A stretch of 64,000 nt of DNA from contig CAZRGP010000009.1 in assembly GCA_964599695.1 (NCBI GenBank), positions 1 to 64,000 on the forward strand, written 5' to 3'. Made by a program: the position numbers and the translations under genes. The stretch's first letter is position 1. Every line of letters starts with the position of its first letter. Shown here in pieces: positions 14,824 through 20,188 of this stretch. The DNA comes from RUG11783 sp964599695 (GTDB lineage: Bacteria; Bacillota; Clostridia; Oscillospirales; Ruminococcaceae). Under the pieces are notes generated by a model. The model saw only the letters and a list, made by a program, of their open reading frames with translations. It ran no database searches and was not told where the DNA came from.

Positions 14824-14961
14824 TTATTTTGTTTTTTTCTTCTTGTCAGAAGCAGTACGCTTTTTGTGTCCTCGTAATGTAGCAACGTTGCTGGCGTTGA
14901 TCGCCTTCAACAGCGCCATCGTTTCCGCTTCTTGCTTCGTTATCTTTTTCTTGTCAGCCAT
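14824..14961 (-). CDS. Lysine-rich 45-residue peptide after ART-like protein 1
   Basis: MADKKKITKQEAETMALLKA, then RGHKKRTASDKKKKTK. It starts one base after the stop of the ART-like gene upstream. Its C terminus closely resembles the end of the 46-residue peptide at 15870 (both end KKKTK). Very basic; possible nucleic-acid binding, charge-neutralising or partner role. Confidence 0.55.
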   Translation of the reverse strand: MADKKKITKQEAETMALLKAINASNVATLRGHKKRTASDKKKKTK

Positions 14962-14962
14962 T

Positions 14963-15793
14963 TTACCCCCTAACAACGATTGCGCTTCGATCAATAACGT
15001 TATAATATCCGCTTCCGTTAGTTATAACGTTGTACCCCATCATCAGCGCATAATTCGAAATATTGTTGTCGCTCAAACTTCCCGTCGCCCTTGCAACTTG
15101 CGGGTGACTTGCTCTGAACTGCTGTGCTTTGTTGTACAACTGATAATAATCTATCGTTCTTGCGTTCGGTGACAAAACCGCATTGATAGTAACTGCGTTT
15201 GAACCGCCATATCCTGTCGCGCGACCGCCGTTCATATCAAAGTACGTTCCGTTCCCGTACGCATTTCCGCCACGCTTACCGCCAACGTAATTGTACTTCC
15301 CATACATAATCTGCTGTGCGACTTGCTGTGGTGACTGATTAAACTGCGTTCCGTTGACGTTGATAGTGCCACCGCTAATGCTTCGGCTCAAAATCTGCGA
15401 TCTAGGAATGTTGTTTTGCCTTAAATAATTGTCAAACGCTTGCCCTTGCAAAACTTGTGGCGCTTCATTCAAGCCTATAGCAAATACGAACTTCTGCGTA
15501 TCGTTCTGTACATCATTTAAGTGATACGGCATATCGATGCTTTTTGACATATTTACCAACTGCGCCAACTGGGAATCACTCATTTGTGTCAGTGCGTCAA
15601 GCGACTGCGGAATGACGTTATCTAAACTTCCGTCGTCTTGCGCCTGTTGCGCGTTCTGCAATATCTGATTTATCTGTTGCGCTGTTGCTCCGCCGACTGG
15701 ATTATTCGGCGTCGTAGGGGCTGGCTGTTGAATCTGTGTAGCACTTGCCCGCGCCCACTGCGTTCTTCTTGTTTTCGGATTCGCTCTTGCCAT
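14963..15793 (-). CDS. Predicted ADP-ribosyltransferase-fold phage protein 1
   Basis: 276 residues. Residues 1-90 are Gln/Ala/Pro-rich with a helical part (SLDALTQMSDSQLAQLVNMS). The C-terminal domain has elements of an ADP-ribosyltransferase fold: ILSRSISGG as the first strand with Arg, AYGNGTYFDMN followed by an Ala and Tyr (RATGYGG) as in GxGxYF-type NAD-binding cores, and a closing GYYNVIDRSAIVV strand. I cannot confirm the catalytic residues. Start at ATG 15793 with AAAGG eight bases upstream; a GTG at 15802 is less likely. Phages use such enzymes as virion-injected or early modifiers of host proteins. Confidence 0.5.
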   Translation of the reverse strand: MARANPKTRRTQWARASATQIQQPAPTTPNNPVGGATAQQINQILQNAQQAQDDGSLDNVIPQSLDALTQMSDSQLAQLVNMSKSIDMPYHLNDVQNDTQKFVFAIGLNEAPQVLQGQAFDNYLRQNNIPRSQILSRSISGGTINVNGTQFNQSPQQVAQQIMYGKYNYVGGKRGGNAYGNGTYFDMNGGRATGYGGSNAVTINAVLSPNARTIDYYQLYNKAQQFRASHPQVARATGSLSDNNISNYALMMGYNVITNGSGYYNVIDRSAIVVRG

Positions 15794-15869
15794 CGTCTGC
15801 ACCTTTCAAGACGCTGGCTGTTATACCGCGTCTTTCGTTTCTGTACTCTCGACGCGGATTATCCCGCGG

Positions 15870-16010
15870 TTATTTTGTTTTCTTTTTTAAGGATTCTTTC
15901 TTTTCTTTTTTCTTTGGCGCTTTAAAATCACTGATTCCAAGCCCGTTGCTTGTCCATCTATCGAACCCTTCCGCCATCGTTTGCTTCTTTGTCTTTCTTT
16001 TTGTTGCCAT
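15870..16010 (-). CDS. Lysine-rich 46-residue peptide after ART-like protein 2
   Basis: MATKRKTKKQTMAEGFDRWT, then KAPKKKEKKESLKKKTK. Its ATG overlaps the ART-like stop by one base (TAATG), so translation is coupled. It parallels the 45-residue peptide at 14824 in size, charge, position and C-terminal KKKTK. Confidence 0.6.
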   Translation of the reverse strand: MATKRKTKKQTMAEGFDRWTSNGLGISDFKAPKKKEKKESLKKKTK

Positions 16011-16525
16011 TATCCTACCTCAACAACTATTTCTATTTGCTTCTGTGTGTATGACTGCGTCCCTTGCCGTCTTGCAGTGTTTCCAGTGTAACGCACGTCT
16101 TTAATTCTCATTTGCTGTGACGGCGCTAAAACGATTTCTCCAAGCGCTCCGCCCGCGCCATTGCCCGTCATTAGTGCCTGTGTCCCCGCTTTCGCTTCGT
16201 ACACTATTTTAACCGCTCTTGACGTGAATACTTGCGGATTGATTGCGTGTCTAAAATCATTATACGACGTTGATAGGAACTTGTCTTCTTTAAACGTCGC
16301 ACCAACCAAGGCGTTCTTTAACTGTTGCGTTGAATAATTTTCATACGAACCTTTCAATCCCGCCATATTCACAAGTGAATTCATCATTCCGTCGTGATCG
16401 TATCTGTACAGATATACGTTCTGTCCCAGATTGTGCATAGCATCCATCAGCCCATCGCGGACGTACCTCTGATTCGCCGTCAACTTTAATCCCCTTGCCA
16501 TAGCATAGTTCATATTCTGGCTCAT
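16010..16525 (-). CDS. Predicted ADP-ribosyltransferase-fold phage protein 2 (R-S-E type)
   Basis: 171 residues. The three landmarks of arginine-type ADP-ribosyltransferases occur in order: Arg in VYLYRYDHDG, the STS motif in FKEDKFLSTSYNDF and a glutamate in GALGEIVLAPSQQM. The usual extra Glu/Gln two residues before the catalytic Glu is Leu here, so the acceptor may not be arginine. VKIVYEAKAG is the strand before the Glu loop. The whole protein is one domain with no signal peptide, so it probably acts in the cell that expresses or receives it. No ribosome binding site is seen at 16525 or at the later ATG at 16501. The upstream ORF runs into it in another frame. Confidence 0.62.
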   Translation of the reverse strand: MSQNMNYAMARGLKLTANQRYVRDGLMDAMHNLGQNVYLYRYDHDGMMNSLVNMAGLKGSYENYSTQQLKNALVGATFKEDKFLSTSYNDFRHAINPQVFTSRAVKIVYEAKAGTQALMTGNGAGGALGEIVLAPSQQMRIKDVRYTGNTARRQGTQSYTQKQIEIVVEVG

Positions 16526-16721
16526 TGAATAAAGTGACGTACCCGTTCACGCTCATTGCAAACTGCATATCATTAGCCCACGCCTTGCTGAACGCCTTTG
16601 CTTCTTTCTTGGCGTCCCGCCAGAACGTCTTTGTGCTGTTGTCGATATCGGTGACGTAGTAGTAACGCCCGTCGTTGCCGATTGTGGCGACGTAATACTT
16701 GAACTTAATTCCCTTCGCCAT
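16341..16721 (-). CDS. Unknown phage protein, 126 residues, overlapping ART-like protein 2
   Basis: Begins MAKGIKFKYYVATIGNDGRY after a good GGGAG site. The first 70 residues (with WRDAKKEAKAFSKAW and VNGYVTLFNEPEYEL) look like a real small domain. The last 60 residues lie inside the ART-like gene in another frame and look like out-of-frame sequence. Either the two genes truly overlap or a deletion removed the original stop. Confidence 0.5.
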   Translation of the reverse strand: MAKGIKFKYYVATIGNDGRYYYVTDIDNSTKTFWRDAKKEAKAFSKAWANDMQFAMSVNGYVTLFNEPEYELCYGKGIKVDGESEVRPRWADGCYAQSGTERISVQIRSRRNDEFTCEYGGIERFV

Positions 16722-16722
16722 T

Positions 16723-16887
16723 TCAGTCTCCCTTCTTCTGCACCGTGCAGATGTAACCCCCGCACGTTCCGTTCGTGATCTTTTCGTCCAGCCTTTCGCA
16801 AAAGGCGTCAACTTCCTTTTCGGTTTCGAACCGTTTCGTCAACTTCTTGCCCTTCTCGTTGACGTACTCAACCAACCAAGATTTCAT
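16723..16887 (-). CDS. Small phage protein, 54 residues, unknown
   Basis: MKSWLVEYVNEKGKKLTKRF, then ETEKEVDAFCERLDEKI and a Cys-containing tail (TCGGYICTVQKKGD). It follows a strong AAGGAAGG site and its stop lies one base before the next ATG. Probably an alpha/beta mini-domain; function unknown. Confidence 0.55.
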   Translation of the reverse strand: MKSWLVEYVNEKGKKLTKRFETEKEVDAFCERLDEKITNGTCGGYICTVQKKGD

Positions 16888-16961
16888 CTGTGTTCCTTCC
16901 TTTCCTCGCGGGCTTGTGACCGCCGTCGGCTTCATTAAGGGCGAAGCGCCCCCGCTCTGAA

Positions 16962-17252
16962 TCAAAAACCTAATGTCAATTCATTTTTGTCAGCGTCGTA
17001 CGTTGCGCTTTTGTAAACCCAACCGCCAACTGCGATTTCATCAAGTGTCGTCGATTCTGTAAGAACCAGTGACGGATCGGATTCGGTGACGACGACGACC
17101 GTCGTATCATCTTCGATTTTGTTCGCAACGCTGGCGTCGAACTTGTACAACCCCAGATAAAAATCATCTTTAATCGTGAGAGCGTCCAGATAACGCTTGC
17201 TGTTCAAATATGCTTTACGGTTTCTACGGATAGTGTTGATGTTCTTATTCAT
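16962..17252 (-). CDS. Small phage protein, 96 residues, unknown
   Basis: MNKNINTIRRNRKAYLNSKR, then a beta-rich acidic part (DDTTVVVVTESDPS, GGWVYKSATYDADKNELTLGF). It follows AGAAGGGA. No family recognised. It belongs to the early part of the leftward operon. Confidence 0.55.
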   Translation of the reverse strand: MNKNINTIRRNRKAYLNSKRYLDALTIKDDFYLGLYKFDASVANKIEDDTTVVVVTESDPSLVLTESTTLDEIAVGGWVYKSATYDADKNELTLGF

Positions 17253-17304
17253 GGTGTTTCCCTTCTCCCCGTCTCGCCGTTAGGTCAGCGATCATATTGT
17301 GTTA

Positions 17305-17472
17305 TTAAATGTCGAAATCGACTGTCTGCGCTAATTCGAACTGCGCCCCGTTGGCGTCTATTGCCACGATGAAAATGTACCCGCAATCGTCGTACATTTT
17401 AATGATCTCTGCGACCTTCGCGAACGCGGAAGGGTTCTTAACTGTGATGCTATTCATTACCATTTCTGTCAT
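17305..17472 (-). CDS. First gene of the leftward operon, 55 residues, unknown
   Basis: MTEMVMNSITVKNPSAFAKV then AEIIKMYDDCGYIFIVAI and FELAQTVDFDI. It follows GGGGG eight bases before the ATG and lies 47 bases after the -10 box of the leftward promoter. As the first leftward gene opposite the repressor it sits where phages keep a Cro- or excisionase-like regulator, but it shows no HTH. Confidence 0.55.
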   Translation of the reverse strand: MTEMVMNSITVKNPSAFAKVAEIIKMYDDCGYIFIVAIDANGAQFELAQTVDFDI

Positions 17473-17518
17473 TTTGGTGTCCCCCTTTGTTGTTGTGTTG
17501 TTGTCCTCTGTGATTCAA

Positions 17519-17547
17519 ATTCTAATCTATTCGTTTTCGAATGTCAA
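17519..17547 (-). promoter_or_regulatory. Leftward promoter of the element operon with embedded operator
   Basis: Minus strand TTGACA (17542-17547) and TAGAAT (17519-17524), 17-base spacer. The operator-like palindrome at 17529-17542 fills the spacer, so a bound repressor would block it. Confidence 0.8.
17529..17542. promoter_or_regulatory. Operator-like site O1
   Basis: ATTCGTTTTCGAAT has the dyad ATTCG-N4-CGAAT and sits between the -35 and -10 of the leftward promoter. It matches O2 at 12 of 14 positions. Likely target of the XRE repressor at 17636. Confidence 0.6.
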
Positions 17548-17576
17548 TATATTTTTTTAGATTTTGAAAAATATTT

Positions 17577-17590
17577 TTTCGGTTTCGAAT
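17577..17590. promoter_or_regulatory. Operator-like site O2
   Basis: TTTCGGTTTCGAAT contains TTCG-N4-CGAA. It lies at the -35 position of the repressor promoter, 48 bases from O1, which fits autoregulation by the same repressor. Confidence 0.55.
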
Positions 17591-17597
17591 AATTTTG

Positions 17598-17606
17598 TGA
17601 TATAAT
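17598..17606 (+). promoter_or_regulatory. Extended -10 promoter of the repressor
   Basis: TGATATAAT gives an extended -10 (TGN-TATAAT). The -35 region is weak and overlaps O2. It directs transcription to the repressor at 17636 and probably to the integrase. Confidence 0.6.
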
Positions 17607-17635
17607 ACAACAAACATAGAAAGCGGGTGTATCAA

Positions 17636-17953
17636 ATGACAACGTTTCAAATAAGACTTAAACAAGCCATGGAAAACGCTGGTATTTCTCAAACAGAATT
17701 ATCAAAAGTTACCAATATCAGACAAGGAACTTTGTCTTGCTACCTCACGGGGCGATACGAAGCGAAGCAAGACAAAGTTTATCTTTTAGCAACGGCGCTA
17801 CACGTCAGCCCCGCATGGCTCATGGGTTACGATGAAGAAGATCCGCCGAAGACGTCTGACGCTCTACTTGCTCTTTATCACACTCTTTCCCCAGAAAAAC
17901 AGGCGGAAGCGATCCGCTATCTTCGTTACTTAACGCAAGAAGATAATCAATGA
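17636..17953 (+). CDS. XRE-family (CI/Cro-like) repressor
   Basis: 105 residues. The N-terminal helix-turn-helix is complete: ENAGISQTELSKVTNIRQGT then LSCYLTGRYEAKQDK and LATALHVSPAWLMGYDE. A short helical C terminus (LLALYHTLSPEKQAEAIRYL) may be for dimerisation; there is no peptidase domain, so induction is not by LexA-type self-cleavage. I use the ATG at 17636; a GTG three codons earlier is possible. It is divergent from the leftward operon and upstream of the integrase, the arrangement of a lysogeny switch. Confidence 0.88.
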   Translation: MTTFQIRLKQAMENAGISQTELSKVTNIRQGTLSCYLTGRYEAKQDKVYLLATALHVSPAWLMGYDEEDPPKTSDALLALYHTLSPEKQAEAIRYLRYLTQEDNQ

Positions 17954-18008
17954 AACGCAATTTGTTTTTGCCATTTAACGTTTCGTACAATTCAATTACC
18001 AATTCCAC
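17820..18008 (-). CDS. Possible small protein antisense to the repressor 3' end
   Basis: From GTG 18008 (AAAGGTGG eight bases upstream) it reads MELVIELYETLNGKNKLRFI then DYLLALSNEDSG, 62 residues in all. The first 28 residues look like a real amphipathic helix pair and resemble the repressor C terminus on the opposite strand (LYHTL, YLRYLTQED). The rest is probably not conserved sequence. The terminator hairpin just upstream argues against strong transcription. Confidence 0.3.
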   Translation of the reverse strand: MELVIELYETLNGKNKLRFIDYLLALSNEDSGSLPPVFLGKECDKEQVERQTSSADLLHRNP

Positions 18009-18037
18009 TGTATTCACCACCTTTCGATTTTGAGTAT

Positions 18038-18071
18038 AAAAAAAGTACTGTCCAGTTGTACGGACAGTACT
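18038..18071 (-). terminator. Leftward terminator hairpin in the integrase leader
   Basis: AGTACTGTCC (18044-18053) pairs perfectly with GGACAGTACT (18062-18071) around an 8-base loop. On the minus strand six or more U follow. On the plus strand it lies 16 bases before the integrase ATG and has no U tract, so there it may only fold near the ribosome binding site. Confidence 0.6.
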
Positions 18072-18087
18072 CAAACGGGGACACTTT

Positions 18088-19119
18088 ATGAAAAAGAGAA
18101 AAGACGGACTTTATTATCAGCAAGTGACTATAAACGGGAAGCGCAAGGTGTTTTCGTCGAAAGACAAAAAGAAACTGATGCTGAAAGTTGCTATGTATCG
18201 ACAAGAGAACAGCGGGTTGCCGTTCTTTCGGGACGTCGCGGAAGCATGGAAGGAAGAACACTGGGACGAGATCCAATTCGGAACATTCCGATGCTACAAC
18301 GCACCATTCACCAGACTGCTGGAACAGTTCGGAGATTCCCGTCTGGACGAGATCACGCCCCAGATGCTTCGGGCGTACTTTCAACAGCAAGGCAAGAAGT
18401 ACGCATACAAAACCGTCGCCAACACCAAGACCGTTCTGAACCAGATTTTCAACTATGCTATCGTCGAAAAAGGCGTCGATTTAATCAACCCTGTCGCTTC
18501 TGTCACCATCCCCAAAAACCTTGCCCGAAACTCGCGGAACGTTCTGACGCCAGAACAGTGCGCCGAAATTTTGAAGACGGGAAAAGACGAATTTCAACTT
18601 GCCTATCTCATATACTTCACGGGACTGCGCTGTGCGGAAGCAATCGGGCTAACGATGAAATCTGTCGATTTGAAGAACAACGTAATCAACGTCACCCAGT
18701 CTATCCATCATCACGGCAACCGCCCCGAAATCGGCACGCTAAAGTCACAGTCTGCGTACAGACAGATTCCTTTGCCAGAAGAATTAAAAGCCAGAATCAA
18801 AGCGTTACACCGCGCACCCGATGAATTTATCGTTTCTGGCGCTGAACCGCTGACGAAGTCCGCGCTGACGAAACGCTGGCTTCACTGGTGCAAGGATCAC
18901 GGGTTAGTTGAAGACGGCAAACCTACCATCGACCGCCACCAGATCCGCCACACCTACACCACCATGCTGTACAACGCGGGCGTCGACGTAAAGTCCATGC
19001 AAGAAATTCTGGGACACTCTGATATCTCTATGACCCTTCGGACTTACACCCACCTAACGCAAGAGCAATTCAATAAGGCAAGCGCGCAGATCAACGGAAT
19101 TTTCGAACGAAACGCATAG
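18088..19119 (+). CDS. int: Tyrosine-type site-specific integrase
   Basis: 343 residues, full length. It has an N-terminal arm-binding region (KKRKDGLYYQQVTINGKRK), a core-binding SAM-like domain (about 55-160) and the catalytic domain. The catalytic set is complete: Arg in FTGLRCAEAIGL, Lys in TLKSQSAYRQI, His-x-x-Arg in RHQIRHTYTT, His in LGHSDISMT and the nucleophilic Tyr in RTYTHL. It lies 52 bases from the right att copy and should recombine the tRNA-Pro 3' end. Excision would need a directionality factor; none is obvious, although the small early genes are candidates. Confidence 0.95.
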   Translation: MKKRKDGLYYQQVTINGKRKVFSSKDKKKLMLKVAMYRQENSGLPFFRDVAEAWKEEHWDEIQFGTFRCYNAPFTRLLEQFGDSRLDEITPQMLRAYFQQQGKKYAYKTVANTKTVLNQIFNYAIVEKGVDLINPVASVTIPKNLARNSRNVLTPEQCAEILKTGKDEFQLAYLIYFTGLRCAEAIGLTMKSVDLKNNVINVTQSIHHHGNRPEIGTLKSQSAYRQIPLPEELKARIKALHRAPDEFIVSGAEPLTKSALTKRWLHWCKDHGLVEDGKPTIDRHQIRHTYTTMLYNAGVDVKSMQEILGHSDISMTLRTYTHLTQEQFNKASAQINGIFERNA

Positions 19120-19171
19120 TGGGCGCATACCGCACCGTGCAAGCCCCTATAAAATAGGGATTGTGTGATAC
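19120..19171. other. Right-end flank of the element
   Basis: No gene. It holds CCCTATAAAATAGGG (19145-19159), a short inverted repeat 12 bases from the att core, which could be an integrase or host-factor site. Confidence 0.35.
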
Positions 19172-19194
19172 TTCGAATCCCGCCACTCCGACCA
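19172..19194 (+). repeat. att core, right copy
   Basis: Identical over 23 bases to the 3' end of tRNA-Pro (11486-11508) but not preceded by a tRNA body. It marks the right boundary of the element. Confidence 0.9.
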
Positions 19195-19198
19195 GAGG

Positions 19199-19228
19199 GA
19201 TCCGTCGCGCAGGGCGAACGGATCTTTT
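19199..19228 (+). terminator. Original tRNA-Pro terminator, displaced by the insertion
   Basis: GATCCGT pairs with ACGGATC around a 12-base loop and TTTTCTTTT follows. It starts four bases after the right att copy, exactly where a terminator would sit behind an uninterrupted tRNA-Pro. Confidence 0.7.
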
Positions 19229-19260
19229 CTTTTGCCGGGAAACTTCCCGAAAACGCAGTA

Positions 19261-19289
19261 TTTGCATTTTAAAACTTTGTCATTATAAT
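19261..19289 (+). promoter_or_regulatory. Candidate promoter of the PC4-like gene
   Basis: TTTGCA (19261-19266) and TATAAT (19284-19289), 17-base spacer, about 40 bases before the ATG at 19330. Confidence 0.5.
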
Positions 19290-19329
19290 TAGTACTACAA
19301 AAAAAGTTTAATATTTTCACGGAGGAAAA

Positions 19330-19551
19330 ATGGCTGAATTTTCATATGAAATCGTAGAACAGATCGGCGTTCTTTCCCAGAACACCAACGGATGGTCCCG
19401 CCAGATCAACAAGATCAGCTGGAACGGACGCGATCCCAAGTTTGATATCCGCGACTGGGCTCCCAACAACGAAAAGATGGGAAAAGGTATTTCCCTCTCC
19501 ATGGAAGAGCTCCAGATCCTCAAAGACATCCTGAATTCTATGGACATCTGA
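19330..19551 (+). CDS. YdbC/PC4-like single-stranded nucleic-acid-binding protein
   Basis: 73 residues with the pattern of bacterial PC4 (transcriptional coactivator p15) homologues of the YdbC type: KISWNGRDPKFDIRDWAPN, MGKGISLSMEEL and a C-terminal helix LQILKDILNSM. These small proteins dimerise and bind single-stranded DNA or RNA. GGAGG lies six bases before the ATG. It is followed closely by the HD-domain gene, probably one transcript. Confidence 0.8.
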   Translation: MAEFSYEIVEQIGVLSQNTNGWSRQINKISWNGRDPKFDIRDWAPNNEKMGKGISLSMEELQILKDILNSMDI

Positions 19552-19556
19552 CTGCG

Positions 19557-20141
19557 ATGATAATGACGGAAAACCACGAAAGATTCCTGAACATTTTTGA
19601 TCAGCACGTCCACAGGGACGGCTCTTCCGCCCTTTTGGACTGGATGGAAAAACGCACCGACTTCTTTGAAGCCCCCGCAAGCACCAAGTTTCACGGAGCA
19701 TGCAAGGAAGGACTGCTCATCCACTCCCTCAACGTCTATGATCTGCTGAAGAAAAGAAATGATGAAGATCACTGCGAGACCGAGGAGACCATCGCGATCT
19801 GCGCCCTTCTCCACGACTTGTGCAAGACCAACTTCTACAAGGAATCCACCAGAAACGTAAAGAACAACGCGACCGGACAGTGGGAGCAGGTACCCTATTA
19901 CAGCATCGATGATCAATTTCCCTACGGGCATGGTGAAAAATCCGTCTATCTCATCGAACGCTTCATGCGCCTCAAACCCTTTGAGGCCATCGCCATCCGC
20001 TGGCACATGGGCGGTTTCGACGATAACGCAAGAGTGGGCGGCTTCAACGTTGCCAACTCCTTCACCAGATATCCCCTGGCAGTGAAACTGCATCTCGCCG
20101 ACCTGGAGGCCACTTACCTGGTGGAAGGCGGAAATAAATAA
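19557..20141 (+). CDS. HD-domain hydrolase
   Basis: 194 residues. A metal-dependent phosphohydrolase fold is shown by HGACKEGLLIHSLNV and the HD doublet in CALLHDLCKTNFY, with later His residues in YGHGEKS and IRWHMGG. Nucleotide or cyclic-nucleotide hydrolysis is typical of the superfamily; the substrate is unknown. The start may be 19557 or the ATG six bases later (MTENHE). It lies 5 bases after the PC4-like gene and ends before the terminator at 20155. Confidence 0.78.
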   Translation: MIMTENHERFLNIFDQHVHRDGSSALLDWMEKRTDFFEAPASTKFHGACKEGLLIHSLNVYDLLKKRNDEDHCETEETIAICALLHDLCKTNFYKESTRNVKNNATGQWEQVPYYSIDDQFPYGHGEKSVYLIERFMRLKPFEAIAIRWHMGGFDDNARVGGFNVANSFTRYPLAVKLHLADLEATYLVEGGNK

Positions 20142-20154
20142 CTTCTGCACATTA

Positions 20155-20188
20155 AAAACGGACAATCTCACGATTGTCCGTTTTCTGT
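20155..20188. terminator. Bidirectional terminator between convergent units
   Basis: AAAACGGACAATC pairs with GATTGTCCGTTTT around TCAC: 13 bp, with U on both strands. It separates the HD gene from the leftward coiled-coil gene that stops at 20188. Confidence 0.85.

Larger units (their letters stand above)
11486..19194. mobile_element. tRNA-Pro-integrated, shrunken prophage (about 7.7 kb)
   Basis: The unit is bounded by a 23 bp direct repeat of the tRNA-Pro 3' end. It holds a complete tyrosine integrase beside the right repeat, an XRE repressor, a divergent promoter region with operator-like sites and a leftward operon of about 14 small genes including a terminase. Portal, capsid, tail, primase and helicase genes are absent, and the terminase is cut off and joined to an endolysin-like tail. 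A large internal deletion of a longer prophage explains this best. Integrase and switch look intact, so excision may still be possible; particle production alone is not. A satellite that borrows a helper capsid is less likely, because no replication gene is seen. Confidence 0.85.

Noticed and set aside
11486..19194. Phage-inducible chromosomal island or satellite
   Set aside because: No primase, replication origin region or capsid-interference gene is recognised, and the terminase fragment joined to a lysin tail fits a deleted prophage better.
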